A DNA stretch of 64,000 nucleotides from Gammaproteobacteria bacterium (GTDB lineage Bacteria; Pseudomonadota; Gammaproteobacteria; JADZEE01): assembly GCA_020850735.1 (NCBI GenBank), contig JADZEE010000091.1, positions 62,001 to 126,000 of the forward strand. The letters are read 5' to 3'. Positions 11,805 through 22,748 of this stretch are shown piece after piece. The position numbers and the translations under genes are program-made. Below the pieces are notes generated by a model. That model was not told the DNA's origin. It saw only the letters and a program-made list of their open reading frames with translations, and searched no databases. Numbering within the stretch: position 1 is the stretch's first letter; every line of letters begins with the position of its first letter.

Positions 11805-14800
11805 TCATGCCGACGCCGCCATCTGCACGGCTTCGTCCATGTTCACCGCCACGAGCCGTGACACGCCCGGTTCGTGCATGGTGACACCGATGAGAAGCTC
11901 GGCGATCTCCATGGTGATCTTGTTGTGCGTCACAAAGATGAACTGCACCCGTCCGGCCATTGACTTGAGCAGGTCGCAATACCGGTAGACATTGGCGTCA
12001 TCGAGCGGTGCGTCGACCTCGTCGAGCAGGCAGAAAGGTGCAGGGTTGAGCTCGAATATCGACATCACGAGTGCGAGCGCGGTGAGCGCCTTTTCGCCAC
12101 CGGAGAGCAGGTGAATCGTGCTGTTGCGTTTGCCGGGCGGACGCGCCATGACCGCCACACCGGTTTCCAGCAGGTCGGTGCCGGTCAGCTCGAGATAGGC
12201 GTGCCCGCCACCGAACAGGACGGGGAAGATCTGCTGCAGACCGCTGTTGACCTTGTCGAAGGTTTCCTTGAAGCGGGTACGTGTCTCGCGATCGATCCTG
12301 CGAATCGCGTCCTCCAGCGTTGCCAGCGCCTCGGTGAGGTCCGCGTGCTGGTTGTCGAGGTAGCTCTTGCGCTCGTTCAGCTCGGCGAACTCGTCGATCG
12401 CCGCGAGGTTTATGGGGCCGAGGCGCGCGATGCGTTTGTCGATCGTCTCGATGTCCGCCCGGCAGCTCTGCTCGGACAGACCCTCGGGAAGCTCGGCGGC
12501 GAGCGCCTCGGGTTCGAAGCCGTTCGCGCCGAGCTGCTCGGCCAGATCCTGCATCCTGACCTGCAGACCGCGGGCTTCGACGCGCAGCCGTTCGAGCAGC
12601 TCGCGTTGCTCCTGCAGCGCTTCGTCGAGCTTGAGCCTGCCCTGCTCGCGCTCGCGCAGCGCGCCTTCGGTACGCTCGAGAGCATGGCGCGCGTCGCCGA
12701 GACGTCCTTCCACGCGCACCCGTTCCCCGAGCCTCACCTCCAGATCGCGCCGTAGCTGCGCGAGGGGCTCGGCGGCGGCGGTGAGTCCGCGTTCTAGCTC
12801 CTCGCAGCGCGCGCGCAACTGCTGCAACACGCTGCGATGGCGATCCAGGGCGTGGTCCAGGGCGCCCGTCTGCGACTTCATGGATTCCATCTGCACCGAA
12901 ACCGAGTGCATGCGATCGCGCGCAGCGCGCCAGTGCTCGCGCGCACGCTGCAGCTCGGCGCGCAGGGCTTCGCGCTGCGCTTCGAGCTGCGCGCGTTCCT
13001 GTTCCAGCGTGCTGGTGGTGCCACGCGTGCCGGTGAGCTGTCGACGCGCCGCGTCGAGCTGTTCGGCGTCGAGCGCTATCTGGTCTTCCAGGTCGGCCAG
13101 ATCCGCCTCGATGTGCGCGATACGCCCGGTCACGTGCTCGTGCTGGGCGCGCTTGCCGGCCAGCGCCGCACGCAGTCCGACCACCCGTTCCTGGGCCTCG
13201 CGAATGCCGCCGTGACCGGCGTCCGCCTGCAACGCCTGGACCTGCTCGCGCAGCGCCGTGATGGCGGCCACGAGCTCGCTAATCCGGTCGTCCAGCGCGC
13301 GCGCTTGTCCCTTGCACTGCTGCAGCTCGCGCTCGCGCGCGAGCACGCTCTGTTCGCCTGCCGTCGACGACGGCAGGCGAACCCACCCGCGGCCGTAAAC
13401 ACCCCCGTCGCGAGTCACCACGCATTCGCCGTCGCGCAGATCCCCGCGCACGAGCGCCGCCGCCGCCGCGTCCTCGGCGACGTAGACACCGGCCAGCAAC
13501 TCGCCCAGCGGCCAGGGCGATCGCACGAGTTCCTGCAATGCCCGCCCCGCCACCGGTGTCCATTGCGCAGCGGCAACCGGCGCGGCGCGGGTGTCCAGCA
13601 GCGTGATCCGACCCCGCGGCCGCGGCGCGTCAATGACGCCGTCGAGCGTGCTCACACACAGGGTGTCCAGGGGCACGCGGATCGCCGCCTCGAGCGCCAT
13701 TTCCCAACCGGGCTGCACCTCGATGCGCTGCGCCAGCCGGTCCGCCCCGGCGAGACCGCGCTCCTCGAGCCAGGCGCCGAGTGACGCCAGATCGCCGGTC
13801 ATCGCCGCTTTCTGCAAGGCATCGAGCGACGCGATGCGCGTTCCCAGCTCCTGGCGTTGCTCGCGCGTGTCGTCGAGATCGGCGCCGAGTGAGTCGATGC
13901 GCGCGCGAAATTCCCGCTCCTGCTGCTGCCGGTGCTCCTCGCGGCGGGTCAGCTGCTCGAACGCGGCAACCGCGCTGCCGAGCTCCCGCTCGATTCGCGT
14001 GATCTCGTCCACCAGCGTCTGTGGCTGCAGGCGCTCGAGCTCTCCGCGAAGTGTCTGTACCCGCACGGTCGCGTCCCGTTCCGTGTGCTGCAGGTGCTCG
14101 ATACGCGCTTCCTGCACGCGCTGCGCACGCATCGCCTCACCGGCACTCGAATTGAACTGGTCCCAGATCTGCTGCCAGCCCTGCATGGACTGCTCGCAGG
14201 ACTCGAACGCCTCATAGGCTTCGCGTTCGTCCGTCTCGGCCTGCACCACGTCCGGCTGCACCGCGTCGATGCGCGCGCCGATGTCGCGAATACTCTGCTC
14301 GTCGTTCACCAGGTGCGACTGCGTTTCGTCCGCATCGACGCGCGCTTGCGCGAGATCGCGCTGGAGCTGCTCGCGGCGTTCTTCGGCGTGACGAATCGAT
14401 TGCTCGAGACGCGATATCTCCGCGCCGACGCCGTAGAAGGCGGCCTGGACGCGGTTGAAATCCTCGGTCGCCGCAACCTGCTCCTCGCGCAACTTCGTGA
14501 TCGCCGCCTCGATGGCGCGCACTTGCGCGGTCGCATGCTCGACGTCGGTTTCCTTGTGCTGCAGTGACCGGCCATGGCTGTCGGCCTCAACCGCCAGATC
14601 CCGCCAGCGCACCGCCAGCAGGGAGGACTTCAGGCGCCGTTCCTCGACTTTGAGCTCCTTGTACTTCTCCGCCGCTTTCGACTGGCGTTCCAGGTGCGTG
14701 AGCTGGCGGGCGAGTTCGTCACGGATGTCGTTCAGCCGCTCGAGATTCTCGCGCGTGTGCCGCATGCGGTTCTCGGTTTCGCGGCGCCGTTCCTTGTACT

Positions 14801-15314
14801 TGGAGATACCCGCCGCTTCTTCGAGAAACGTGCGCAGCTCGTCCGGCTTGGCTTCGACGACACGGCTGATCATGCCCTGCTCGATCACCGAGTAGCTGCG
14901 TGAGCCGACACCCGTACCGAGAAACAGATCGGTGATGTCCCTGCGCCTGCACCGTGTGCCGTTGAGCAGGTAGGTCGACACTCCATCGCGGCTCAGGACG
15001 CGCTTGATCGATATTTCCGCATACGCGGCGTATTGCCCGCCGATCTGCCCGTCGCTGTTGTCGAACAGGATCTCGACCGTCGCCTGGCCGATCGGCTTGC
15101 GGCTGTTCGAGCCGTTGAATATGACATCCGCGAGCGAATCGCCGCGCAGGTGCTTCGCGGACGATTCCCCCATCACCCAGTTGATGGCGTCGATGATGTT
15201 CGACTTGCCGCAGCCGTTCGGCCCGACGATCCCGGTGAGGTTGCCGGGAAGCAGCAGGGTGGTCGGATCGACGAAGGATTTGAAACCGGAAATCTTGATC
15301 TTGGAAAGCCGCAT
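11805..15314 (-). CDS. smc: Chromosome segregation protein SMC
   Basis: A condensin ATPase that compacts and segregates the chromosome. From ATG 15314 the protein has 1169 residues. The start is chosen because [14 protein letters not shown] is the conserved SMC N-terminus; an in-frame upstream extension of 22 codons is proline-rich and unconserved. Walker A is GPNGCGKSN at 31-39. Long coiled coils flank a hinge at about 500-640. The signature LSGGEK is at about 1068 and Walker B ([12 protein letters not shown]) at about 1095. Partner genes scpA and scpB are not in the window, so it may be a chromosomal SMC acting with partners encoded elsewhere. Confidence 0.96.
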   Translation of the reverse strand: MRLSKIKISGFKSFVDPTTLLLPGNLTGIVGPNGCGKSNIIDAINWVMGESSAKHLRGDSLADVIFNGSNSRKPIGQATVEILFDNSDGQIGGQYAAYAEISIKRVLSRDGVSTYLLNGTRCRRRDITDLFLGTGVGSRSYSVIEQGMISRVVEAKPDELRTFLEEAAGISKYKERRRETENRMRHTRENLERLNDIRDELARQLTHLERQSKAAEKYKELKVEERRLKSSLLAVRWRDLAVEADSHGRSLQHKETDVEHATAQVRAIEAAITKLREEQVAATEDFNRVQAAFYGVGAEISRLEQSIRHAEERREQLQRDLAQARVDADETQSHLVNDEQSIRDIGARIDAVQPDVVQAETDEREAYEAFESCEQSMQGWQQIWDQFNSSAGEAMRAQRVQEARIEHLQHTERDATVRVQTLRGELERLQPQTLVDEITRIERELGSAVAAFEQLTRREEHRQQQEREFRARIDSLGADLDDTREQRQELGTRIASLDALQKAAMTGDLASLGAWLEERGLAGADRLAQRIEVQPGWEMALEAAIRVPLDTLCVSTLDGVIDAPRPRGRITLLDTRAAPVAAAQWTPVAGRALQELVRSPWPLGELLAGVYVAEDAAAAALVRGDLRDGECVVTRDGGVYGRGWVRLPSSTAGEQSVLARERELQQCKGQARALDDRISELVAAITALREQVQALQADAGHGGIREAQERVVGLRAALAGKRAQHEHVTGRIAHIEADLADLEDQIALDAEQLDAARRQLTGTRGTTSTLEQERAQLEAQREALRAELQRAREHWRAARDRMHSVSVQMESMKSQTGALDHALDRHRSVLQQLRARCEELERGLTAAAEPLAQLRRDLEVRLGERVRVEGRLGDARHALERTEGALREREQGRLKLDEALQEQRELLERLRVEARGLQVRMQDLAEQLGANGFEPEALAAELPEGLSEQSCRADIETIDKRIARLGPINLAAIDEFAELNERKSYLDNQHADLTEALATLEDAIRRIDRETRTRFKETFDKVNSGLQQIFPVLFGGGHAYLELTGTDLLETGVAVMARPPGKRNSTIHLLSGGEKALTALALVMSIFELNPAPFCLLDEVDAPLDDANVYRYCDLLKSMAGRVQFIFVTHNKITMEIAELLIGVTMHEPGVSRLVAVNMDEAVQMAASA

Positions 15315-15510
15315 GCGCGGCAAGGATACCGGATTGGGGGATCCCGGTACAGCATTCGGGCGCACCCGCGGGAACGCCACTATCTATTTGATTGAACTAA
15401 TTTATTCCGCGCGGACGCATTGCGGCTGCGGCGCGCCGCCGCGCCTCGCCGGGTGGCGTTGTGATATCGTTCCGGCCCCGTCCCACACGCAGCCACGAGA
15501 TTCGAACGGC

Positions 15511-15900
15511 ATGCCTGGCACCCCCGCCCGCACCCTGGACACCTTCGCCAATCCAGCCCCGGAGCGCGACTACACCATCCGTATCGAGATCCCGGAGTTC
15601 ACCTGCCTGTGCCCGAAGACCGGACAACCCGACTTCGCCACCCTGGCGCTCGAGTACGTCCCGGAGGCGGCCTGCGTCGAGCTCAAGTCCCTCAAGCTGT
15701 ACATCGGCTCGTTCCGCGACCAGGGCGCCTTCCACGAAGCGGTCGCCAACCGTATCCTGGACGACGTGGTGCGCGTGTGCGCGCCGCGATTTGCCCGCCT
15801 TACCGCCCGCTTCAACGTGCGCGGCGGCACCTACCCGACCGTCGTCGTCGAACACCGTGCCCCCGGCTGGTCGCCGGCGTCGCCGGTCGTGCTGCCATGA
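15511..15900 (+). CDS. queF: NADPH-dependent 7-cyano-7-deazaguanine reductase
   Basis: Reduces preQ0 to preQ1 in queuosine biosynthesis. The 129-residue protein is of the short, single-module type. The catalytic cysteine is Cys34 in [12 protein letters not shown], with the paired Asp41. The family motif is ELKSLK at 57-62, followed by [11 protein letters not shown]. The ATG at 15511 gives the expected N-terminal length; an in-frame extension upstream does not resemble the family. The next gene, cysZ-like, starts 20 bases after the stop. No preQ1 riboswitch was recognised in the 196 bases before the gene. Confidence 0.95.
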   Translation: MPGTPARTLDTFANPAPERDYTIRIEIPEFTCLCPKTGQPDFATLALEYVPEAACVELKSLKLYIGSFRDQGAFHEAVANRILDDVVRVCAPRFARLTARFNVRGGTYPTVVVEHRAPGWSPASPVVLP

Positions 15901-15919
15901 GCGACCGGCCGGGCGTCGC

Positions 15920-16672
15920 ATGAGTGCCGAGCGCGCGACGACCGGCGTGCTCGGCGGCGTGCGCTGCGCGCTCGCCGGGGCGCGCCTCATCACCCGCCCG
16001 CGTGTGCGCCGCTACGTGATCATTCCGTTCGCGCTCAACGTCACACTGTTCGCGATTGCAATCGCCGTGGCGGCGCATTACGTCGGCGCCATCCTGGACC
16101 ACTGGCTGCCCGCCTGGCTGGATTTTCTCAAGTGGCTTCTGTGGCCCGTTTTCGCGCTGCTGGCGCTGCTGGTGATCTTCTTCGGCTTCACGTTCCTCGC
16201 CAACCTGATCGGCGCGCCGTTCAACGCCTGGCTCGCCGAGGCGGTCGAGCGCGAGCTCGGCGGCGACGTGCCGCAGATGCCGGCCGGCTGGGCCGCGCTG
16301 CTGCGGGAGGCGTTCGCGGCGCTGCTGTCGGAGCTGCGCAAGCTCGCCTATTTCGCGCTGTGGGCGCTTCCGCTGCTCGTACTGTCGTTCATTCTGCCAC
16401 CGGTCGCGGCCATCGGCTGGCTGGTGTTTTCCGCCTGGGCGCTCACCATCGAGTACGCCGACTATCCGCTCGGCAATCACGGCCACCCCTTCGTCCGCCA
16501 GCGCGAGATGTTGAGAAACGCGCGCGGGGTGGCGCTCGGATTCGGCGCGGCCATCACCGTCATGACCATGGTGCCGGTGCTGAACTTCGTCGCCATGCCC
16601 GTGGGCGTGGCCGGTGCCACGGTGCTCTGGCACCGCGTGCTGCGTCCCGCGAACGCCGCCCGCACGCCCTGA
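15920..16672 (+). CDS. cysZ: CysZ-like inner membrane protein (EI24 family)
   Basis: A protein of 250 residues with at least four hydrophobic helices (about 34-58, 72-100, 140-175, 210-235), typical of the CysZ/EI24 family. Known CysZ proteins import sulfate for cysteine synthesis. Family features include the FTFLANLIGAPFN stretch and the region TIEYADYPLGNHGHPF. The ATG at 15920 follows queF by 20 bases. No cys genes adjoin it, so a sulfate role is inferred from the family only. Confidence 0.85.
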   Translation: MSAERATTGVLGGVRCALAGARLITRPRVRRYVIIPFALNVTLFAIAIAVAAHYVGAILDHWLPAWLDFLKWLLWPVFALLALLVIFFGFTFLANLIGAPFNAWLAEAVERELGGDVPQMPAGWAALLREAFAALLSELRKLAYFALWALPLLVLSFILPPVAAIGWLVFSAWALTIEYADYPLGNHGHPFVRQREMLRNARGVALGFGAAITVMTMVPVLNFVAMPVGVAGATVLWHRVLRPANAARTP

Positions 16673-16771
16673 TCTGCGCCGGGTGCGCGGCGGGCGCCGA
16701 TTTGATTGCGTGTCCCGGTCGATTCTGGTAAAAATGCGCGCCTCGTTGCGCAGCACCTTGGAGTACAAGCC

Positions 16772-17587
16772 GTGCCCGCGAAGAAAAAGGCCAGCAAGAA
16801 ACCGACTGTGACCACGCGCAAAAAAGCCCGGGTCACGGCCGCAAAACGCGCTCCGGCGCGCAAGAAGGGCGCGGCCGCGGCCGCACCCAGGACCAAGACC
16901 GCCACCAAGACCTCCAGGGGCAAGGTGCAAACGGCACGCGCGACGACGAAACCGAAAAAAGCCGCAGCCCGTAAACCGGTGGCAGCCAGGGCGGCACCCC
17001 GCAAACCCGTGACGGCCAAGGCCGCACCCGCCAAGGCGGCGGCAGCCAGATCCGCACCCGGCAAGGCCGTTGCGACCGGCAAGACGCCGGCCGGGGGCAC
17101 GCGCAAGACCGCGGCGAAAAAGCCGACCCGTAGCGTGCGATCCCCCGCCTCGTTGCGGACCGCACGACCGGCCGCCGACGGTTTCAAGGGTTTCGAGCCG
17201 TACCGCCGCGAGCGTGGCGAGGAGTACATGAGCCCGGCGCAGGTCGAACACTTCCGGGACATACTCATGTCCTGGCGCCAGCAGCTCATGGAGGAAGTCG
17301 ACCGCACCGTTCACCACATGCAGGACGACGCCGGCAACTTTCCGGATCCCAACGATCGCGCCACACAGGAAGAGGAATTCGCTCTGGAGCTGCGGACCCG
17401 CGATCGGGAACGCAAGCTGATCAAGAAGATCAATGAGTCACTCGCGACGCTGGAAGGTGGCGATTATGGCTACTGCGAGATGTGCGGCGTCGAGATCGGC
17501 GTCGAACGCCTCGAAGCGCGCCCGACCGCGACGCTTTGCATCGACTGCAAGACTCTCGACGAGATCCGGGAGAAGCAGCGCGCCTGA
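16772..17587 (+). CDS. dksA: RNA polymerase-binding transcription factor DksA with a histone-H1-like N-terminal tail
   Basis: DksA binds in the RNA polymerase secondary channel and works with ppGpp. The C-terminal ~135 residues are a complete DksA. They comprise a coiled coil with the tip motif DPNDRA (DxxDxA pattern), a four-cysteine zinc finger (CEMC and CIDC) and the usual terminal helix. The N-terminal ~135 residues are an additional Lys/Ala/Pro/Thr-rich segment with AAARKPVAARAAPRKPVTAK-type repeats, resembling histone H1 or AlgP tails. The GTG at 16772 is chosen because TTGGAG lies eight bases upstream; the in-frame sequence before it is not lysine-rich. The 271-residue length is nearly double that of E. 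coli DksA. gluQ follows, as in many proteobacteria. Confidence 0.93.
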   Translation: MPAKKKASKKPTVTTRKKARVTAAKRAPARKKGAAAAAPRTKTATKTSRGKVQTARATTKPKKAAARKPVAARAAPRKPVTAKAAPAKAAAARSAPGKAVATGKTPAGGTRKTAAKKPTRSVRSPASLRTARPAADGFKGFEPYRRERGEEYMSPAQVEHFRDILMSWRQQLMEEVDRTVHHMQDDAGNFPDPNDRATQEEEFALELRTRDRERKLIKKINESLATLEGGDYGYCEMCGVEIGVERLEARPTATLCIDCKTLDEIREKQRA

Positions 17588-17650
17588 TCCCGGCCCCGAT
17601 TCGGCCCGGCCACGGCGCCCGGATCGACCCACGCGCTGCACGCCCATGCC

Positions 17651-18529
17651 GTGACCGGCGGCCCGGCCTATCGGGGCCGCTTCGCCCCCTCGCCTACCGG
17701 CCCGCTGCACTTCGGTTCCCTGGTCGCCGCACTCGGCAGTTACGTGGACGCACGCGCCTGCGGCGGGAGCTGGCTGGTACGGGTGGAGGATATCGATCCG
17801 CCGCGCGAGCAGGCGGGCGCGGCCGCCGGGATCCTGCGCACCCTGGAAGCATTCGGCCTCACCTGGGACGAGGCGGTCGTGCACCAGAGCCGGCGCACAC
17901 GGGCCTACGCCGAAACCCTCGAACGCCTCGAGCGCGACCGGCGCGCGTATGTCTGCGGATGCAGCCGACGGGAAGTTGCCGGTCGCCCCTACCCGGGCCG
18001 TTGTCGTGAGGGGTTGACGCCGGGACGCCGTGCACGCTCACTGCGCCTGCGCATCGACGACGGCGAGGTGGTTTTCGAGGACCGGGTCCAGGGCGTGCAG
18101 CGCGTCGATCTACGTACGACCTGCGGCGACTTTCTCATCCGCCGCGCCGACGGCTACGTCGCCTACCACCTGGCGGTGACCCTGGACGACGCCTGGCAAG
18201 GGATCACGGACGTCGTCCGCGGCGCCGATCTGCTCGAGGCGACCGCACCGCAGCTGTACCTGCAGCGCGCGCTCGGGTTACCGGTGCCACGCTATGCCCA
18301 CCTGCCCGTCGCTACCGACCATGCCGGGCGCAAGCTGAGCAAGCAGAATCGCGCGCCGGCGATCCGACCCGACGACGCCGGCGCGCAACTCACCCGGGCG
18401 CTCGCGTTCCTCGGCCATGCACCTCCGCCGACGCTCGCGGGCGCGCCGCCGGCCGAGCTCCTTGCCTGGGCCGTGGCGGCCTGGCGCCTCGGCCGGGTTC
18501 CGCGACACAACGCCGCGCTCCGCGCCTGA
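17651..18529 (+). CDS. gluQ: Glutamyl-Q tRNA(Asp) synthetase
   Basis: Attaches glutamate to queuosine in the anticodon of tRNA-Asp. The 292-residue protein resembles the catalytic half of glutamyl-tRNA synthetase without an anticodon-binding domain, as expected for GluQ. It has the HIGH-like segment FAPSPTGPLHFGSL near the N-terminus, a zinc site with CGC and a further Cys after PYPGR, and a KLSKQ version of the KMSKS loop. The start is GTG at 17651. The gene follows dksA by 63 bases, a widely conserved pair. It links functionally with queF at 15.5 kb. Confidence 0.95.
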   Translation: MTGGPAYRGRFAPSPTGPLHFGSLVAALGSYVDARACGGSWLVRVEDIDPPREQAGAAAGILRTLEAFGLTWDEAVVHQSRRTRAYAETLERLERDRRAYVCGCSRREVAGRPYPGRCREGLTPGRRARSLRLRIDDGEVVFEDRVQGVQRVDLRTTCGDFLIRRADGYVAYHLAVTLDDAWQGITDVVRGADLLEATAPQLYLQRALGLPVPRYAHLPVATDHAGRKLSKQNRAPAIRPDDAGAQLTRALAFLGHAPPPTLAGAPPAELLAWAVAAWRLGRVPRHNAALRA

Positions 18530-18550
18530 CACGGCGCCGTAACGACCGGA

Positions 18551-19675
18551 TCAGGTCTGCGGCGGCTCCAGTCTCGCCATGCACGCCCGCCGCGCGAGGT
18601 AGGCTTCGCGGACGATGCGCACATCCTCGAGAAACCATTCCAGCTCCTCGACGCGCAGCGTCTGCGGCCCGTCCACCAGCGCCCGGGCGGGCTCCGGGTG
18701 GAAATCGACGAGCACCAGGTTGGCGCCCGCGATTACGCCCTGGGCAGTAGCGTGCATCACGTCGAGTATGCCGTCGGCAGAACGCTCGCGCGAACCCACG
18801 GAGTGCGACGGATCGATACCGACCGGCATGCGCGTGAGTCGTTTCACCACCGGGATGTGCGCGAAGTCGACCATGTTGCGATGCGGATCCCCGAGATTGG
18901 TCTTCATGCCGCGCAGACAGAAGATCACGTTGCGATTACCTTCGCTGGCGAGGTACTCGGCCGCATTCAGAGACTCTTCCAGCGTGATGCCGAAGCCGCG
19001 TTTGAACAACACCGGGTATTCGCGTTGCCGGCCGACGTATTTCAGCAGCTCGAAATTCTGTGTGTTGCGGGTGCCGATCTGCACCATCACCCCGGTTGGT
19101 CGGCCGCTCTGCTCGAGTGCGGCGTGGATCTCGTCAACGTGCGATTCGTGGGTGATTTCCATGGCGATTACCCGCAGACCGTGCTTGCCTGCGAGTTCGA
19201 ACACCCAGGGCAGACAGGCACGGCCGTGTCCCTGGAACGAGTACGGACTGGTGCGTGGTTTGTACGCGCCCATGCGCGTGCACACCTGGCCCGCTGCGGC
19301 GAGCGCACGCATCATCGCCTCGACGTGCTCGCGGGTGCTGACTGCGCACAATCCGGCGAACACGTGCAGTTCGTCCTGCGAGAACTCGACGCCGTTGTAG
19401 GTGAATCCGCTCGCACGCGGATCGCCCTTGTGGCGACCGAGCACGCGGTACTCCTGCGACACCCGCACTACCCGCTCGACGACCTCGAAGCTCTCGATCT
19501 CGCGCTGATCGAGTGCCGCCGTGTTGCCGATCAGGTACAACTCGGTCACGGTGTGGCTGGCACCAACGACATCGTGAACGCGATAGGTAACGTTGGCGAG
19601 CTCGTCGATGTAGGCGACCAGCTTGCGATAGGCCGCTTCGGCCTTGTCGGTGTCCGGATGCAATATGACGATCAT
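18551..19675 (-). CDS. aroF: 3-deoxy-7-phosphoheptulonate (DAHP) synthase, type I-beta
   Basis: Condenses phosphoenolpyruvate and erythrose 4-phosphate in the first step of the shikimate pathway. The 374-residue protein has an N-terminal ferredoxin-like regulatory domain (about 1-70) and the KDO8P synthase-related TIM barrel. Conserved barrel segments include KPRTSPYSFQGHG, VQIGTRNTQNFELL, PVLFKRGFG and GIDPSHSVG. This architecture belongs to the AroA-beta class, not the AroG/F/H class of E. coli. It is a single gene with no aromatic amino acid genes nearby. It converges with gluQ. Confidence 0.92.
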   Translation of the reverse strand: MIVILHPDTDKAEAAYRKLVAYIDELANVTYRVHDVVGASHTVTELYLIGNTAALDQREIESFEVVERVVRVSQEYRVLGRHKGDPRASGFTYNGVEFSQDELHVFAGLCAVSTREHVEAMMRALAAAGQVCTRMGAYKPRTSPYSFQGHGRACLPWVFELAGKHGLRVIAMEITHESHVDEIHAALEQSGRPTGVMVQIGTRNTQNFELLKYVGRQREYPVLFKRGFGITLEESLNAAEYLASEGNRNVIFCLRGMKTNLGDPHRNMVDFAHIPVVKRLTRMPVGIDPSHSVGSRERSADGILDVMHATAQGVIAGANLVLVDFHPEPARALVDGPQTLRVEELEWFLEDVRIVREAYLARRACMARLEPPQT

Positions 19676-19730
19676 CTCGAATGCTCGAAGTCAGTCGCGG
19701 GCAAGACGCGATTATCCCACACGCCCGGCA

Positions 19731-19859
19731 AAACCGGGGTCAGAGTCGAATTTCCGCTCTTGCTTCATCTCAAGCACGTCGCAACCGAAATTCGACTCTG
19801 ACCCCGGTTTCGCGTCGGGACGGAAATTCGACTCTGACCCCGGTTTTGGACCCCGGTTT
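19731..19859. repeat. Cluster of short inverted/direct repeats (REP-like)
   Basis: The 23-24 base unit with core GGGGTCAGAGTCGAATTT occurs once in forward orientation (19731-19753) and twice in reverse complement (19787-19810 and 19823-19846). A shortened fourth copy (ACCCCGGTTT) lies at 19850-19859. The first two copies face each other and could form a stem-loop. The cluster fills the gap between acs and the DAHP synthase gene. Such units commonly accompany REP-associated tyrosine transposases in gammaproteobacteria, but no transposase gene is present here. Confidence 0.85.
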
Positions 19860-19881
19860 CGACCCGGTTCGATGCCTGTGC

Positions 19882-21819
19882 TCACTTGTTGGCACGGTTG
19901 TCGACCAGATCGTCGACGACGGTCGGATCCGCGAGCGTGCTGGTGTCGCCGAGGTTGTCGAGCTCGTTGGCGGCCACCTTGCGCAGGATGCGGCGCATGA
20001 TCTTGCCGGAGCGCGTTTTCGGCAACCCCGGCGCCCACTGGATGACGTCGGGTGTCGCAATCGGGCCGATCTCCTCGCGCACGTGCCTGACCAGATCCTT
20101 GCGCAGGGCCTCGCTCGGCTCGATCCCCGCCATCAGCGTGACGTAAGCATAGATGCCCTGACCCTTGATCGCGTGCGGATAACCGACCACCGCCGCCTCG
20201 GCGACCGCCGCGTGCAGGACCAGCGCGCTTTCCACCTCAGCCGTGCCCAGACGGTGCCCGGACACGTTGATGACGTCGTCCACGCGTCCCGTGATCCAGT
20301 AGTAGCCGTCGGCGTCGCGACGCGCGCCGTCACCGGTGAAGTAGCGGCCCGGGTACATCCTGAAATAAGTCTCCACGCAGCGGTCGTGATCGCCGTAGAC
20401 GGTGCGCATCTGACCGGGCCAGGATCGCTTGAGCACGAGTGCGCCGCTGGTCGCGCCCTCGAGTTCCCTGCCCTGGTCGTCCACCAGCGCCGGCTCGATA
20501 CCGAAAAACGGCAGCGTCGCCGAGCCCGGCTTGAGCGCGGTCGCGCCCGGCAGCGGCGTAATGAGAATGCCGCCGGTCTCTGTCTGCCACCAGGTGTCGA
20601 CGATAGGGCAGCGCCCTGCACCGACGACCCGGTGATACCACTCCCAGGCCTCCGGATTGATCGGCTCGCCGACCGAACCGAGGATACGCAGCGAAGCCCG
20701 CGAATGCCGGGTGACGTTCTCGTCGCCCAGCCCCATCAGCGACCGCAGTGCCGTCGGGGCGGTATAGAAGATGTTCACCTTGTGCTTGTCCACGACCTGC
20801 CAGAAGCGGCCGGCGTCCGGCCAGGTCGGCACACCCTCGAACATCAGTGTGGTCGCGCCGTTGGCGAGCGGGCCGTAGACGATATAAGAGTGGCCGGTTA
20901 CCCAACCGACGTCCGCGGTACACCAGTACACGTCGCCGTCGTGGTAGTCGAAAACGTAGCGATGAGTCGTCGCCGCGAAGACGAGATAGCCACCGCTGGT
21001 GTGCAGCACGCCCTTGGGCTTACCCGTGGATCCGGACGTGTAGAGGATGAACAGCGGGTCCTCGGCGCCGATCGCCTCGGCCGGACACTGCGGTGCCGCC
21101 GCGTCGAGTGCCTCGTGGTACCAGAGGTCCCGGCTCGCGTTCCAGGCGACCTCACCGCCCGTGCGACGGACCACGAACACGGTATGCACGTCCGGGCAAC
21201 CGGCCAGCGCCCGATCGGCGTTGGCCTTGAGCGCAATCTTGCGGCCGCCTCGCAGACCCTCATCGGCGGTGATGAGCACGCGGCAGTCGGCATCGACGAT
21301 GCGGTCCTTGAGCGCATCGGGCGAGAACCCGCCGAACACGACCGAATGGATCGCACCGATACGTGCGCACGCCAGCATGGCCACCGCGGCCTGCGGGATC
21401 ATCGGCAGGTAGATGGACACACGGTCGCCCCGGGCCACACCGCGGGCCTTCAAGGCATTGGCGAAGCGACAGACCTCGGCGTGCAGCTCGCGGTAGCTGA
21501 TGTGCCTGGACTCGGCCGGATCGTCACCCTCCCAGATGATCGCGGTCTGATCCCCGCGCGTTGCGAGATGCCGGTCGAGGCAGTTCGCGGCGACATTGAG
21601 CGTCGCGCCTTCGAACCAGCGGATCTGCCCGCTGCGAAAGTCCCAGTCCTGCACCTTGTCCCAGGGTCGGATCCAGCTCACGAAGTTCTCCGCCTGCTCG
21701 GCCCAGAACCCATCACTATCGGCGAGCGAGCGCCGGTACATCTCGGCGTAGCGCGCTGCGTCCACGTGTGCATGAGCAGCGGTTTTTGCAGGCACCGGGT
21801 AGACGGTGACGTCGGACAT
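19882..21819 (-). CDS. acs: Acetyl-CoA synthetase (AMP-forming)
   Basis: Activates acetate to acetyl-CoA through acetyl-AMP. The 645-residue protein has the expected length. The adenylate-forming core motif [15 protein letters not shown] lies near residue 265. Later signatures include [10 protein letters not shown] and the A8/A10 region, ending with [11 protein letters not shown], where Lys606 is the catalytic lysine that is reversibly acetylated in known Acs proteins. The gene stands alone. The 216 bases upstream contain no gene and no operator I could identify. Confidence 0.97.
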   Translation of the reverse strand: MSDVTVYPVPAKTAAHAHVDAARYAEMYRRSLADSDGFWAEQAENFVSWIRPWDKVQDWDFRSGQIRWFEGATLNVAANCLDRHLATRGDQTAIIWEGDDPAESRHISYRELHAEVCRFANALKARGVARGDRVSIYLPMIPQAAVAMLACARIGAIHSVVFGGFSPDALKDRIVDADCRVLITADEGLRGGRKIALKANADRALAGCPDVHTVFVVRRTGGEVAWNASRDLWYHEALDAAAPQCPAEAIGAEDPLFILYTSGSTGKPKGVLHTSGGYLVFAATTHRYVFDYHDGDVYWCTADVGWVTGHSYIVYGPLANGATTLMFEGVPTWPDAGRFWQVVDKHKVNIFYTAPTALRSLMGLGDENVTRHSRASLRILGSVGEPINPEAWEWYHRVVGAGRCPIVDTWWQTETGGILITPLPGATALKPGSATLPFFGIEPALVDDQGRELEGATSGALVLKRSWPGQMRTVYGDHDRCVETYFRMYPGRYFTGDGARRDADGYYWITGRVDDVINVSGHRLGTAEVESALVLHAAVAEAAVVGYPHAIKGQGIYAYVTLMAGIEPSEALRKDLVRHVREEIGPIATPDVIQWAPGLPKTRSGKIMRRILRKVAANELDNLGDTSTLADPTVVDDLVDNRANK

Positions 21820-22035
21820 CGGGATCTCCTCCTCGTGAACGGGGCTGCGGACACATCGCTCCGCGGCCTCGGGTTGCGCCGCGCCCGGGCACGGACCCTC
21901 AAGAGGTCCGCTGCCGCGGCCGACACAGGGCTGCGGGTCTGTACTTGTGCGATTCGTGCGCTACGGCAAGGTATTGGTATCCGCTTTGGTTTCAATGTGT
22001 CAAGTCTGGCGGGCGCTTTTGGCGGCGCCGCCTGA

Positions 22036-22716
22036 ATGGGCTACTCTCGAACCAGCATGTCCCGGCCAATGCGTGTCAACCGCCTGTTCATCGGCGCCTG
22101 TGCGGCGCTGCTGGCGATCAGCGCCCGCGCGCAGAGTGACATCGTCGTCCACGGCCTGTTCAAGGATCGCGCGATAATCACCGTGCGCGGCAAGCAGCAC
22201 CTGCTGACGGTCGGCAAACCGACGCCGGAAGGCATCGAGCTGATCTCGGCCGACAGCCAGTCCGCAGTTCTCGAAGTCGATGGTGAGCGCAAGACCTACA
22301 CGCTCGGCACCCACATCAGCAGCACCTACACCACGCCCGGTCCGGGAACCCGCGTACGCATCTGGCCCGACGTCGTCGGCATGTACGTCGTGGATGGCAG
22401 CATAAACGGTTTCCCGACCCGCTTTCTCGTCGATACAGGCGCGACCCTCGTGGCCATGAATCGCAACGTGGCCCGGCGCCTCGGTATCGAGTACAAGCTC
22501 GATGGCCGCGAAGGCACCACCACGACGGCCTCCGGTGTGACACGGGCCTACTACGTCGAGCTCGACAAGGTCCGCATCGGCGACATCGAGCTGCACGACA
22601 TCAGGGCCGCGGTCATCGACGGCGACTATCCGAACGAAGTGCTGCTCGGCAATTCCTTCCTCGGCCGCCTGGACATGGCCCGCGACGGCCGTGTGCTCGA
22701 GCTGCGCAGCAAATAG
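22036..22716 (+). CDS. Secreted retropepsin-like aspartic protease (clan AA, TIGR02281 type)
   Basis: A protein of 226 residues with a signal peptide (hydrophobic core FIGACAALLAISARAQ, residues about 18-33) and a C-terminal single-domain aspartic protease fold. The catalytic motif is DTGAT at 133-137, preceded by GSINGFPTRFLV and followed by a conserved LGNSFLGRL loop. Such proteins are expected to dimerise like retroviral proteases. Substrates are unknown. Three in-frame starts exist (22036, 22057, 22069) and none has a clear ribosome binding site; the last would leave a compact signal peptide. The orientation is divergent from acs. Confidence 0.85.
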   Translation: MGYSRTSMSRPMRVNRLFIGACAALLAISARAQSDIVVHGLFKDRAIITVRGKQHLLTVGKPTPEGIELISADSQSAVLEVDGERKTYTLGTHISSTYTTPGPGTRVRIWPDVVGMYVVDGSINGFPTRFLVDTGATLVAMNRNVARRLGIEYKLDGREGTTTTASGVTRAYYVELDKVRIGDIELHDIRAAVIDGDYPNEVLLGNSFLGRLDMARDGRVLELRSK

Positions 22717-22748
22717 ATAGCAACCGCTCCGTGGCACCGCGCCGTGCA

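Noticed and set aside
15315..15510. preQ1 riboswitch before queF
   Set aside because: No short C-rich loop plus A-rich tail pattern of the preQ1 aptamer could be seen.
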